In this document: positions 43,264-51,734 of the stretch, piece after piece
Numbering within the stretch: the first letter of the stretch is position 1
How the letters are laid out: the number at the start of each line of letters is the position of its first letter
NCBI GenBank assembly: GCA_004020545.1
Contig: SAQE01000045.1
Location: 1 to 51,779 of the forward strand
Direction of reading: 5' to 3'
DNA from: Mesorhizobium sp.
GTDB lineage: Bacteria; Pseudomonadota; Alphaproteobacteria; Rhizobiales; Rhizobiaceae
DNA: 51,779 nt
Made by a program: the position numbers and the translations under genes
The notes under the pieces: model-generated
The model's database searches: none
Told to the model about the DNA's origin: nothing
What the model saw: the letters and a program-made list of their open reading frames with translations, nothing else

Positions 43264-43376
43264 GGGAGCATTCCCCAACCGTGTTGCGCCCTACGACGCC
43301 GGAGCCAGACCCGGGGACACTGAGATCGGCTTGGCCGAACGGATAAGGGTTCCGGGAAAGTCATGCGTGAAAACGG

Positions 43377-43403
43377 ACGTGCCGGCCTTTGGAGCCGGCA
43401 CGT
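43377..43403 (-). terminator. Hairpin between binding protein and permease genes
   Basis: ACGTGCCGGC and GCCGGCACGT form a perfect 10-bp stem with a 7-nt loop. On the minus strand it is followed by CCGTTTTCAC. It lies 22 nt after the binding-protein stop, so it is a partial terminator or mRNA 3' stabiliser that favours the binding protein over the permease. Confidence 0.72.
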
Positions 43404-43424
43404 CGCTTGTTTGCCGGTAGCCGA

Positions 43425-44222
43425 TCAGGCTTTGGGCAGCGGCATTTCCTTGACGGTGGAGGAATCGGCCGGAGCATCGCTGTCGAACCACTTCTTGTGG
43501 ATCGCCGCGATCGTGCCGTCCTTTTTCATCGCGGTCAGCGCATCGTTCAACTTGCCGAGCAGGGGATGGTCCTTGGTCATCATCAGGCCGTATTGCTCGC
43601 CGGTCTTGATGCGTTCCTTGACGACGAGATCCTTCATCTTCTTGAAGGAGTACTGCATGCCGGGGATGTCGCTGACGGCCGCGTCGACGCGTCCGGCGCT
43701 GAGATCGAGCAGCAGGTTCTGCTGCGTATCGTAACCCTTCACGTCGCTGAAGCCGTCGGCCTGCTGATGCTCCTTGACCCAGGTCTCGCCGGTCGAGCCG
43801 GACAGCACGCCGACGACCTTGCCCTTGAGGTCGGCTTCGGTGTTGATCGCGCTGTCGGTCTTGGTGGCGATGCCCATGTCGGAATCGTAGTAGGGCTGGG
43901 TGAAGGACTGCGACTTCAGCCGCTCTGCGGTGATCGTGATGGAGGATATGGCCACGTCGATGCGCTTCGACGTCGTCGCCGCGAACAGCGCCTGGAACCC
44001 GAGGTCGGCGATATCGGTGGTCATGCCGATGCGCTTCGCCGCTTCGTTGACGATGTCGACCTCGAAGCCCTCGAACGTGCCGCTCTCGTTCTTGTACTCG
44101 AACGGAGGATTGGTCGGGTAGGCACCGACATTGAGCACGTCAGCGGCGTGAGACGCGGCGGGGCCGGCGACAATGCCGATGGTGGCGGCTAGCAGAAGCA
44201 GGTTGCGACGGGTAAAGCTCAT
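43425..44222 (-). CDS. Polar amino acid ABC transporter substrate-binding protein
   Basis: A periplasmic binding protein of family 3, 265 residues. The signal peptide (MSFTRRNLLLLAATIGIVAG, cleavage near SHA-ADV) includes TRRNLLLL, so Tat export is possible. The mature part has the usual pattern: VGAYPTNPPFEYKNESGTFE, GFEVDIVNEAAKRIG, AISSITITAERLKSQSFTQP and GRVDAAVSDIPG. The ligand is an amino acid or similar small zwitterion; it cannot be named from sequence. It is second in the operon after the aminotransferase. Confidence 0.9.
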   Translation of the reverse strand: MSFTRRNLLLLAATIGIVAGPAASHAADVLNVGAYPTNPPFEYKNESGTFEGFEVDIVNEAAKRIGMTTDIADLGFQALFAATTSKRIDVAISSITITAERLKSQSFTQPYYDSDMGIATKTDSAINTEADLKGKVVGVLSGSTGETWVKEHQQADGFSDVKGYDTQQNLLLDLSAGRVDAAVSDIPGMQYSFKKMKDLVVKERIKTGEQYGLMMTKDHPLLGKLNDALTAMKKDGTIAAIHKKWFDSDAPADSSTVKEMPLPKA

Positions 44223-44295
44223 ATCTTGTTCCCTCTGTTGTTGAACGGGCGGGTTGGCCCCGCACGGTTTTTGCCGCCCCGATTCCAGCAGGGCG

Positions 44296-45492
44296 TCAAT
44301 TCATTGCGGCGACCATGCGGTCGAGCGCCGTTTCGATCTGGCCGCTGTCGCGGCAGACGCACATGCGCAGGAATGCCGCCGCCGAGTTGCCGAACAGGTG
44401 ACCGGGCGCGAGCCCGACACGCGTCGTCTCCAGTATCCGGGCGCAGGCGCGTCGCGCGTCGCTTTCGCCCTCCAGGGCGAAGAACGCGTACATCCCGCCG
44501 CGCGGCCTGGCCGGCAGCACGATGCCGGGAATCCGCGCCAGTCTGTCATAAGCGAGGTCGAGGCCGGTCGTGATCCGCTGCCTGATCTCCTCGACCAGCG
44601 GTTCGCCCTGGCGGATCGCGGCGACCGCGCCGGCCTGGATCGGAGCGGCCGTGCCGCTGTTGACATATTGGGTCATTGCGCCGAGCTGCTCGGCCACTCC
44701 TGACGGATGCGTGAGCCAGCCGATACGCCAGCCGGTCATCGCCCAGGCTTTCGAGAAACTGTTGACCGACAACACCCTGTCGCCGTCCTCGGCGATCTGC
44801 AGGATCGACGGGGCGACGTCGCCGTCGAAATAGAGCCGGCCGTAGACCTCGTCGGAGATGATCCAGATGCCTGTGCGCCGGCTGAATTCGAGCAGCGCCT
44901 GCATCTCCTCGCGCGACGCGGTCCAGCCCGTCGGGTTGGATGGCGTTGACAGGAAGATCGCGCGGGTACGCGCGTCGCAGGCGGCGAACAGACGGTCGAG
45001 ATCGAGCTGCCAGTCGCCTTTGAAATCGAGCGAAAACGGCCGCGGCTCACCGCCGATCAGATGGATCGCGTTGTGGATGTTCGGCCATTGCGGCGCGACA
45101 TAGACGACATTGGTTCCGGTATCGACCAAAAGTTCCAGCGCCAGATAGAGCGCCTGCATGCCGCCCGGCGTAACCGTGGTCCGCTCGATGGGGATCGGCC
45201 GGCCATGGATGCGCGTCTGGTACTCTGACAATGCATCATTCAATGGGCCAAAGCCGCGCATATTGGGAACGTAGAAAGTCAGCCCCTCGTCGAAAGCCGC
45301 CTTCGCCGCGTCGCGGATGAAGGCGGGTGTCACCATGTCGCCTTCACCGTACCAGAGCGCGATCACGTCTCCCAGTTCGAGGGCGCGCAAGGCGAGGTTG
45401 GCAATGTTTTCGGTGTGAAGATCGCGGATTTGTGCGCGGACGCCTTCGAAAGCGTAACGCGCGCTGGCCGCAGATGATGACTGGGGCAGCAT
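44296..45492 (-). CDS. Class I/II PLP-dependent aminotransferase
   Basis: A 398-residue aminotransferase of the AspC-like group. Motifs: TVTPGGMQALYLALELL, YVAPQWPNIHNAI, LSTPSNPTGWTAS (PLP Asn), IISDEVYGRLYFDG (Asp and Tyr) and SVNSFSKAWAMTGWRIGW with the Schiff-base Lys. The gene leads the operon with an amino-acid transporter, so it probably removes the amino group of the imported substrate. ATG 45492 is chosen; a GTG at 45546 would add 18 residues with no family likeness. Palindromes at 45585-45625 lie upstream. Confidence 0.9.
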   Translation of the reverse strand: MLPQSSSAASARYAFEGVRAQIRDLHTENIANLALRALELGDVIALWYGEGDMVTPAFIRDAAKAAFDEGLTFYVPNMRGFGPLNDALSEYQTRIHGRPIPIERTTVTPGGMQALYLALELLVDTGTNVVYVAPQWPNIHNAIHLIGGEPRPFSLDFKGDWQLDLDRLFAACDARTRAIFLSTPSNPTGWTASREEMQALLEFSRRTGIWIISDEVYGRLYFDGDVAPSILQIAEDGDRVLSVNSFSKAWAMTGWRIGWLTHPSGVAEQLGAMTQYVNSGTAAPIQAGAVAAIRQGEPLVEEIRQRITTGLDLAYDRLARIPGIVLPARPRGGMYAFFALEGESDARRACARILETTRVGLAPGHLFGNSAAAFLRMCVCRDSGQIETALDRMVAAMN

Positions 45493-45584
45493 GAACGACA
45501 AGGACTGAACCTCGCACCCTGGACGCCGCGACACGACCGGCAGCACGCTTGGCCGCAGTCACCGTCGATGTTGAATGCTTATCC

Positions 45585-45625
45585 AAAGTCTCGGACTTTT
45601 CAAGGTAAAAGTTTTAAGCTTAAAA
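45585..45625. promoter_or_regulatory. Cluster of three overlapping palindromes before the aminotransferase operon
   Basis: In 41 bp lie AAAGTC-TCG-GACTTT (45585-45599), ACTTTT-CAAGGT-AAAAGT (45595-45612) and TTTTAAG-CTTAAAA (45612-45625), all perfect. The DNA is AT-rich in a GC-rich setting. It is about 95-130 nt upstream of the aminotransferase start and likely a regulator-binding region. A weak stem GCCGCC-N10-GGCGGC (45639-45660) at the end of the aldolase gene may end that transcript. Confidence 0.6.
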
Positions 45626-45665
45626 AATATCCCGCCTTGCCGCCAGTGAAGCGCGGCGGCGAAAC

Positions 45666-46442
45666 TTACCGGCCTGCTGCTCGGGCGAGTTCGGCGGTTG
45701 CCGCCGCCTTCGCGGCCGTGGCGCCCGCGCCGAGAAACATCGTGTCGCTGGCAAGGACGAAGAAACTGGCGCCGATGGCCGCCCATGGGCCGGTGTCGTG
45801 CGGCTTGGCGCAAAATATGCCTGCCGTTCTGCCGTGTGCGACCGTCACGCCGATGATCGTCCGGATCGCCTCGGTCAGCTTGTCGGCGCCCTTCGGCCCA
45901 ATCGCGTCGATCGACACCGAAAGGTCCCCAGGGCCGACGAAGATCACGTCGACGCCATCGACAGCGGCAATGGCCTCGATATTCGCAAGACCCTCCGCGG
46001 TCTCGACCTGAACCGCGACCACGGTCCTGTCATTGGCGGCGGCGAGATATTCCGGGATGCGATAACCGTAGCCGGCGGCCCGCCCGGGTCCGACGCCGCG
46101 TTCGCCGGTCGGCGGGTAACGCGAAGCCTTCACCGCCATCATGGCCTGGCTCGCGCTCGACACGCGTGGGACAAGCACGCCTTGCGCGCCGCTGTCCAGC
46201 GCCGCCTGGATCGCTTCCGGCGCATGGCCGGGAACGCGCACCATGGCCGGCACGAGATGCACGTCGGCCGCCCGGACCATGCCTTCGACGATATCCCGCG
46301 ATATCTGTGCGTGCTCCCAGTCGATGCAAAGAAAATCGAGCCCGGACTGCGCCATCACCTCGATGGCAACGGCATGGGGTATGGCTGCGAAGGAGCCGAT
46401 GAGGTTTTCCCTGCTCGCGCACTTCCGGCGAAATTCGTTCAT
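45666..46442 (-). CDS. HpcH/HpaI-family class II aldolase
   Basis: A TIM-barrel aldolase of 258 residues in the HpaI/2-dehydro-3-deoxyglucarate aldolase group. Metal and substrate residues are visible: CIDWEHAQIS (His), VRVPGHAPEAIQ, AVQVETAEGLANIEAI (Gln and Glu) and VIFVGPGDLSVS (Asp). It would cleave a 4-hydroxy-2-oxo acid into pyruvate and an aldehyde. It is divergent from the flavin monooxygenase and precedes the aminotransferase operon on the same strand. It probably acts late in a pathway that ends in pyruvate. Confidence 0.88.
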   Translation of the reverse strand: MNEFRRKCASRENLIGSFAAIPHAVAIEVMAQSGLDFLCIDWEHAQISRDIVEGMVRAADVHLVPAMVRVPGHAPEAIQAALDSGAQGVLVPRVSSASQAMMAVKASRYPPTGERGVGPGRAAGYGYRIPEYLAAANDRTVVAVQVETAEGLANIEAIAAVDGVDVIFVGPGDLSVSIDAIGPKGADKLTEAIRTIIGVTVAHGRTAGIFCAKPHDTGPWAAIGASFFVLASDTMFLGAGATAAKAAATAELARAAGR

Positions 46443-46500
46443 GTCTCTCTCTTGCGGCCGTGTCCCTGTTTCATACCCGCAAACGACGATGAGGCGAAGC

Positions 46501-46524
46501 TATTTCAGGCTTGAAATATTTTCA
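46501..46524. promoter_or_regulatory. Triple half-site operator between aldolase and monooxygenase
   Basis: TATTTCA-GGCT-TGAAATA (46501-46518) overlaps TGAAA-TAT-TTTCA (46512-46524), giving three alternating TTTCA/TGAAA half-sites. It lies 58 nt upstream of the aldolase and 40 nt upstream of the monooxygenase start, in their shared promoter. Such overlapping dyads fit a dimeric repressor or activator binding in two registers. Confidence 0.62.
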
Positions 46525-46564
46525 CGCCGGCCTAGCGTGTGGCGTTCCGCCACGAGTTTCCAAG

Positions 46565-47656
46565 ATGATCAAAGCGCATCCCCTGCACGGTCCGAACAGA
46601 CTGAAGCTCGGCGTCTTCTCGACCAATGCGGATGGCGGCCTTGCCATCACCGACGTGCCTGAACGCTGGGCAGCCGGGTGGCAGGACAATCTGACGGCGG
46701 CGCAGATAGCCGACCGCGCGGGTCTCGAATTCATGCTGCCGATCGCGCGCTGGCGGGGTTTCGGCGGCCGCAACAAGGTGCGCGAATGGTCGTTCGAGAC
46801 ATTCACCTGGGCGGCCGCGCTCGGCGCCGCGACCGAGCGGATCGGCCTGTTCATGACCGTGCACGTGCCGCTCGTGCATCCGCTCTACGCCGCCAAGGCG
46901 CTGGCGACGGTCGACCATATCAGCCAAGGCCGGGCCGGCCTCAATATCGTCTGCGGCTGGAACCCGAAGGAATTCGGCATGTTCGGCACGCCGCTGGTGG
47001 AGAAGGGCTATGACCAGGCGGCCGAGTGGATCGAGATCCTCGAAAGGCTCAACACGTCCGACGCCCCGCTCGACTACGAAGGAACCTACTATCGTCTGAA
47101 GGAGGCGGTGAGCCGGCCAGCCAGCCTGCAGGTGCCGCGCCCGGTGACGATGAACGCCGCCTTCGGTGAGCCTGGCCGGGATTTCGCCGCCGCCAGATGC
47201 GACTATCTGTTCACGACATTTTCCGAAATGGCCGACGCAGGCAAGCATGTGGCCGACATCAGCGAGCGGGCGGACAGGCTGGGCCGCAATGTCGGCGTCT
47301 ACACGGTTGCGCATGTCGTGTGCCGGCCGACGATGGAAGAAGCTCAAGCCTATTATACGCGCTACGCGGTGACGATGGCCGATCATGAGGCGGTCGACGC
47401 CCATATGGCGGGCAAGAAGGAGTTCTCGCAATCGCATGACCAGCATGACTATGAGCGCTACCGACAGCGTTTCGCCGGCGGCGCCGGCACCTATCCACTG
47501 ATCGGCACGCCGGAAACGATCGCGGCCGACATGATCGCCATTGCCGAGCAAGGCTACCAAGGCATCGCGCTTTCCTTCGTCAATTACACGCAGGAACTGC
47601 CCTATTTCTGCGATTGTGTGCTGCCGCTGCTGAAGCGGGCAGGGCTGCGAGGATAA
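46565..47656 (+). CDS. RutA/DszA-like FMN-dependent monooxygenase (LLM class)
   Basis: A 363-residue bacterial-luciferase-type flavoenzyme using FMNH2 from a separate reductase. It follows RutA in its key block: ARWRGFGG, SFETFTWAAALGAATERIGL, ALATVDHISQGRAGLNIVCG and WNPKEFGMFG. RutA, DszA and related enzymes use a flavin-N5-peroxide to cut C-N, C-S or C-Cl bonds. The rut genes (pyrimidine breakdown) are not present around it. Start ATG 46565 begins at the conserved-looking N-terminus; no strong ribosome-binding site is seen. It is divergent from the aldolase and ends 38 nt before the right copy of the 185-bp repeat. Confidence 0.86.
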   Translation: MIKAHPLHGPNRLKLGVFSTNADGGLAITDVPERWAAGWQDNLTAAQIADRAGLEFMLPIARWRGFGGRNKVREWSFETFTWAAALGAATERIGLFMTVHVPLVHPLYAAKALATVDHISQGRAGLNIVCGWNPKEFGMFGTPLVEKGYDQAAEWIEILERLNTSDAPLDYEGTYYRLKEAVSRPASLQVPRPVTMNAAFGEPGRDFAAARCDYLFTTFSEMADAGKHVADISERADRLGRNVGVYTVAHVVCRPTMEEAQAYYTRYAVTMADHEAVDAHMAGKKEFSQSHDQHDYERYRQRFAGGAGTYPLIGTPETIAADMIAIAEQGYQGIALSFVNYTQELPYFCDCVLPLLKRAGLRG

Positions 47657-47694
47657 GATCCGATCGGTAGCCTGTTGGCCGGGGCCTTCCCAAC

Positions 47695-47880
47695 GTCGTC
47701 ATCCCAGGGAGAAGCAGGAGCGAAGCTCCGTCGCGAAGACCCTGGGATCCATTCCGTTACCTCGGACGCAGGGCGCGGCGGAGCAGAATTCTGCACCGTC
47801 GCGACGCTCAGAAGTCACGGAATGGATCCTCGGGTCTGCGCTGCGTCGCTATCGCTCCTTGCTCCGCCCGTGGATGACGA
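47695..47880. repeat. 185-bp-type repeat, copy 2 (right border of six-gene cluster)
   Basis: An element of 186 bp beginning GTCGTCATCC and ending GGATGACGA, in the same orientation as copy 1 at 41039-41219. Shared blocks include GATCCATTCCGTTACCTC, GCGGAGCAGAATTCTGCACC, GCGACGCTC and GGATCCTCGGGTCTGCGC. It fills the 235-nt gap between the monooxygenase and the converging Rid gene. Confidence 0.8.
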
Positions 47881-47891
47881 AGTGATGGTGC

Positions 47892-48287
47892 TTATTCCGG
47901 AATGACCGCCGTAGCCTGGATTTCGACCTTGGCGCGATCTTCGACCAGCGCCACCACCTGCATGGCGGCCATCGCCGGGAAGTGCCGGCCGACGATGGCG
48001 CGGTAGGCTTCGCCGATCCCCTTGAGGTTGGCGAGATACTCGGCCTTGTCGGTGAAATACCAGGTCATCGAGGTGATGTGCTGCGGCTCGCCGCCGGCTT
48101 CGGCGAGAACGGCAACGACATTGGCGAGCGTCTGGCGCACCTGACCGACGAAGTCGTCGGTCTCGAACCGGCATTCGGCGTTCCAGCCGACCTGGCCGCC
48201 GACGAACACCAGCCGCCCGCTCGCCGCCACGCCATTGGCATAGCCGATCGGTTTGGCCCAGCCTTCCGGCTGCAGGATGGTGTGCAT
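47892..48287 (-). CDS. RidA/YjgF-family protein lacking the catalytic Arg
   Basis: A 131-residue protein of the Rid superfamily. Parts seen: LVFVGGQVGWN, VRQTLANVVAVLAEAGGEPQ, HITSMTWYF and VEIQATAVIPE. In RidA an Arg in the sequence FPAR (Arg105 in Salmonella) binds the imine substrate's carboxylate; here it reads FPAM. So it is probably not a 2-iminoacid deaminase but one of the other Rid groups. GGGGAGG lies 6-7 nt before ATG 48287. It is the last gene of a minus-strand run with acyl-CoA enzymes, where it may hydrolyse an enamine or imine intermediate. Confidence 0.85.
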   Translation of the reverse strand: MHTILQPEGWAKPIGYANGVAASGRLVFVGGQVGWNAECRFETDDFVGQVRQTLANVVAVLAEAGGEPQHITSMTWYFTDKAEYLANLKGIGEAYRAIVGRHFPAMAAMQVVALVEDRAKVEIQATAVIPE

Positions 48288-48331
48288 GTCTAGCCTCCCC
48301 TTAATTCGAATGCGGTCCGCAAGGCATGGTC

Positions 48332-49480
<1,149 letters not shown>

Positions 49481-49520
49481 GTCTGCCTCCGCAGTACTTC
49501 GGGGTTTGCGCTCTACGGCG

Positions 49521-49671
49521 CCCCCCTCTGGCCTGCCGGCCATCTCCCCCTCTAGGGGGGAGATCGGCTGTCATTGTCACTTTCGCCAATCGCCAGCGTG
49601 GCAGAAAAGGCGCCGCCGGCGGAGCTGCCAATCTCCCCCCTTGAGGGGGAGTCCGGCAGGACAGAGGGGGG
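49521..49671. repeat. Long inverted repeat, second copy of the 5030-5182 family
   Basis: The left arm (49521-49564) begins CCCCCCTCTGGCCTGCC and the right arm (49631-49671) ends GGCAGGACAGAGGGGGG. The arms are imperfect reverse complements of 41-44 nt, and the centre again begins with GGCTGTCA after the left arm. It lies in the 228-nt gap between the acyl-CoA dehydrogenase and enoyl-CoA hydratase genes of one operon. Confidence 0.75.
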
Positions 49672-49708
49672 TACTGTCCCGCCAGCGTCTCCGTTAAAAC
49701 GCCCATCG

Positions 49709-50521
49709 CTAGTTCCCCTCGAACACCGGCTTTTCCTTGGCGACAAAAGCCGTATACGCCCGCTCGAAATCGCCGGTCTGCATGCAGATCGCCTGCGCCT
49801 GCGCTTCCGCCTCGATCGCTTGGTCGAGGCCCATCGACCATTCCTGGTTGAGCTGCGTCTTGGTGATGCCATGCGCGAAGGTCGGGCCGGAGACGATGCG
49901 CGCCGCCATGTCGAGCGCGTCGGCCTCCAGCGCCGCGGGCTCCACGAGGCGGTTGTAGAAACCCCAGCGCTCGCCTTCGGCGGCGCTCATGGTGCGGCCG
50001 GTATAAAGCAGCTCGGCCGCGCGGCCCTGGCCGATGATGCGCGGCAGGATCGCGCAGGCGCCCATGTCGCAGCCGGCAAGGCCGACGCGGGTGAACAGGA
50101 AGGCGGTCTTTGCCTCAGGCGTCGCGATGCGGATGTCGGAAGCCATGGCGATGATCGCGCCGGCGCCGACCGCCACGCCGTCGACGGCGGAAATGATCGG
50201 CTTGCCGCAGTTCAGCATCGCCTTGACGAAGTCGCCGGTCATGCGCGTGAAGGCGAGCAGCTCCTTCATGTCCATCTTCACCAGCGGCCCGATGATGTCA
50301 TGGACATCGCCGCCGGAGCAGAAATTGCCGCCATTTGGCAGGAACACGACGGCGTTGACATCCTCGGCATAGACGAGGTCGCGAAACGTGTCGCGCAGCT
50401 CGGCATAACTGTCGAAGGTCAGCGGGTTCTTGCGCTCGGGCCGGTCGAGCCGAACCTTCGCGACCTTGCCTTCCACCTGCCAGAGGAAGTGCCTGGGCTT
50501 CAGGCCTGCCATCTTGCTCAT
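49709..50521 (-). CDS. Enoyl-CoA hydratase/isomerase-family protein
   Basis: A crotonase-fold enzyme of 270 residues. Oxyanion-hole regions are [14 protein letters not shown] and [19 protein letters not shown]; the usual second Glu position lies in [19 protein letters not shown], where Asp-Met replaces the common Pro-Glu, so the reaction may not be a plain hydration. GGGAGGG lies 6 nt before ATG 50521. The start overlaps the MarR stop by 4 nt (ATGA), so the two are co-translated. Confidence 0.88.
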   Translation of the reverse strand: MSKMAGLKPRHFLWQVEGKVAKVRLDRPERKNPLTFDSYAELRDTFRDLVYAEDVNAVVFLPNGGNFCSGGDVHDIIGPLVKMDMKELLAFTRMTGDFVKAMLNCGKPIISAVDGVAVGAGAIIAMASDIRIATPEAKTAFLFTRVGLAGCDMGACAILPRIIGQGRAAELLYTGRTMSAAEGERWGFYNRLVEPAALEADALDMAARIVSGPTFAHGITKTQLNQEWSMGLDQAIEAEAQAQAICMQTGDFERAYTAFVAKEKPVFEGN

Positions 50522-50982
50522 TCGCGTCCCTCCCAATTGCTGCGGAACGATTTCAGCATGCCGGCCAGGCGGCGGGCCTCGTCCTCGCTGACATTGCCGA
50601 GCAATTCGCCGACCCAGTTCTCATGCGCGGCGGCAATCTCCGCGAAGGACTTCACGCCTTCCTCGGTCAGCCGCACCATCGATGTGCGGCGGTCGCCGTT
50701 GCGGCGCGCGCGGGCGACAAGCCCTTCCGAAACCAGCCGGTCGACGATCCCGGTGACATTGCCGTTCGACACCAGCAGGAAGCGCGACAGGTCGCTCATC
50801 AGCATGCCTTCGGGCACGCGATAGAGCGCTGCCATCACGTCGAAGCGCGGCAGCGTGGTGTCGAACTCCTTCTTCAGCCGTTCGCGCAGTTCAGCCTCGA
50901 TCGTGCGTGAAGCGCGCAGCAAGCGTATCCACAGGCGCAGCCTGTCCTTGCCTGGCCCGGCGGATGTCGGTCCTGCTACCAT
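50518..50982 (-). CDS. MarR-family transcriptional regulator
   Basis: A 154-residue winged-helix regulator. The DNA-binding part is [20 protein letters not shown] followed by [20 protein letters not shown] and the wing [13 protein letters not shown]. It lies in the operon it probably controls; MarR proteins of aromatic-CoA clusters usually sense the aryl-CoA thioester. GGAGG lies 6 nt before ATG 50982. It overlaps the SDR gene by 7 nt and the enoyl-CoA hydratase gene by 4 nt. Confidence 0.9.
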   Translation of the reverse strand: MVAGPTSAGPGKDRLRLWIRLLRASRTIEAELRERLKKEFDTTLPRFDVMAALYRVPEGMLMSDLSRFLLVSNGNVTGIVDRLVSEGLVARARRNGDRRTSMVRLTEEGVKSFAEIAAAHENWVGELLGNVSEDEARRLAGMLKSFRSNWEGRE

Positions 50983-51734
50983 GTCTCGCCTCCGGAAATC
51001 GAGATCGCCTGCCCGGTGATCGATCGGGCGGCGTCGCTGCACAGCCAGAGCACCGCCGCGGCGACCTCTTCGGGCTGGATGAAGCGCCCTTGCGGGTTCG
51101 TCGCGGCGAGGCTCGCTCGCGCCTCGTCGGCAGAGCGGCCGGTCTTCCCCACGATGCGCTGAACGGACCCCTCCAGCATGTCGGTTTCGACGAAGCCCGG
51201 ACAGACGGCATTGACCGTCACGCCGGACTTCGCGGTCTCGGTGGCTAAAGCCCGCATCAGCCCGACAACGCCGTGCTTGGCGGCGACGTAAGGCGCGACA
51301 TAGGCGTAGCCTTTCAGGCCGGCCGTCGAGGCTACGAATATGATCCGACCCGCCTTCCGCGCGATCATGCCCGCCAGTGCCGGCTTCACCGTCAGGAAAG
51401 CGCCGGTCAGGTTGACGTCGAGCGTGCGCCGCCAGTCGGCCGGTGAGGTCTTGTGCGCCGGCGCGCTGCCCGCCATGCCGGCATTGGCGACGACGATGTC
51501 GAACGGTCCGCGCGCCGCTTCCGCCTTCTCGTAAAGGGCCGCCATCTCGGTCTCGTTCGTGACATCGGCCGCGATGGCAAAGATGCGGTCGCTTTCCTTC
51601 GCGACCTCCGCAAGGACCGCCTCACGCCGTCCGGAGATGGTAACGGCGACACCGACGTCCGCCAGCGCCAGCGCGATGGCTTTGCCGACGCCTGAGCCGC
51701 CGCCGGTAACCAGGGCATGTCGACCGGCGATCAT
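50976..51734 (-). CDS. Short-chain dehydrogenase/reductase
   Basis: An NAD(P)-dependent oxidoreductase of 252 residues, classical SDR type. The cofactor loop is TGGGSGVG (10-17), NAG is in VVANAGMAG, and the catalytic residues are Ser136, Tyr149 and Lys153 (YVAAK). The C-terminus [14 protein letters not shown] is typical of 3-hydroxyacyl-CoA or 3-oxoacyl reductases. It is the first visible gene of the minus-strand aromatic-CoA-like operon. The remaining 45 bases to the window edge contain the end of a repeat-like sequence and no gene. Confidence 0.9.
   Translation of the reverse strand: MIAGRHALVTGGGSGVGKAIALALADVGVAVTISGRREAVLAEVAKESDRIFAIAADVTNETEMAALYEKAEAARGPFDIVVANAGMAGSAPAHKTSPADWRRTLDVNLTGAFLTVKPALAGMIARKAGRIIFVASTAGLKGYAYVAPYVAAKHGVVGLMRALATETAKSGVTVNAVCPGFVETDMLEGSVQRIVGKTGRSADEARASLAATNPQGRFIQPEEVAAAVLWLCSDAARSITGQAISISGGETW

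Noticed and set aside
41039-47880. Composite transposon
   Set aside because: The bordering elements have inverted tips but no transposase gene inside or between them, and no target duplication could be identified; repeat-mediated exchange is the weaker claim that is kept.
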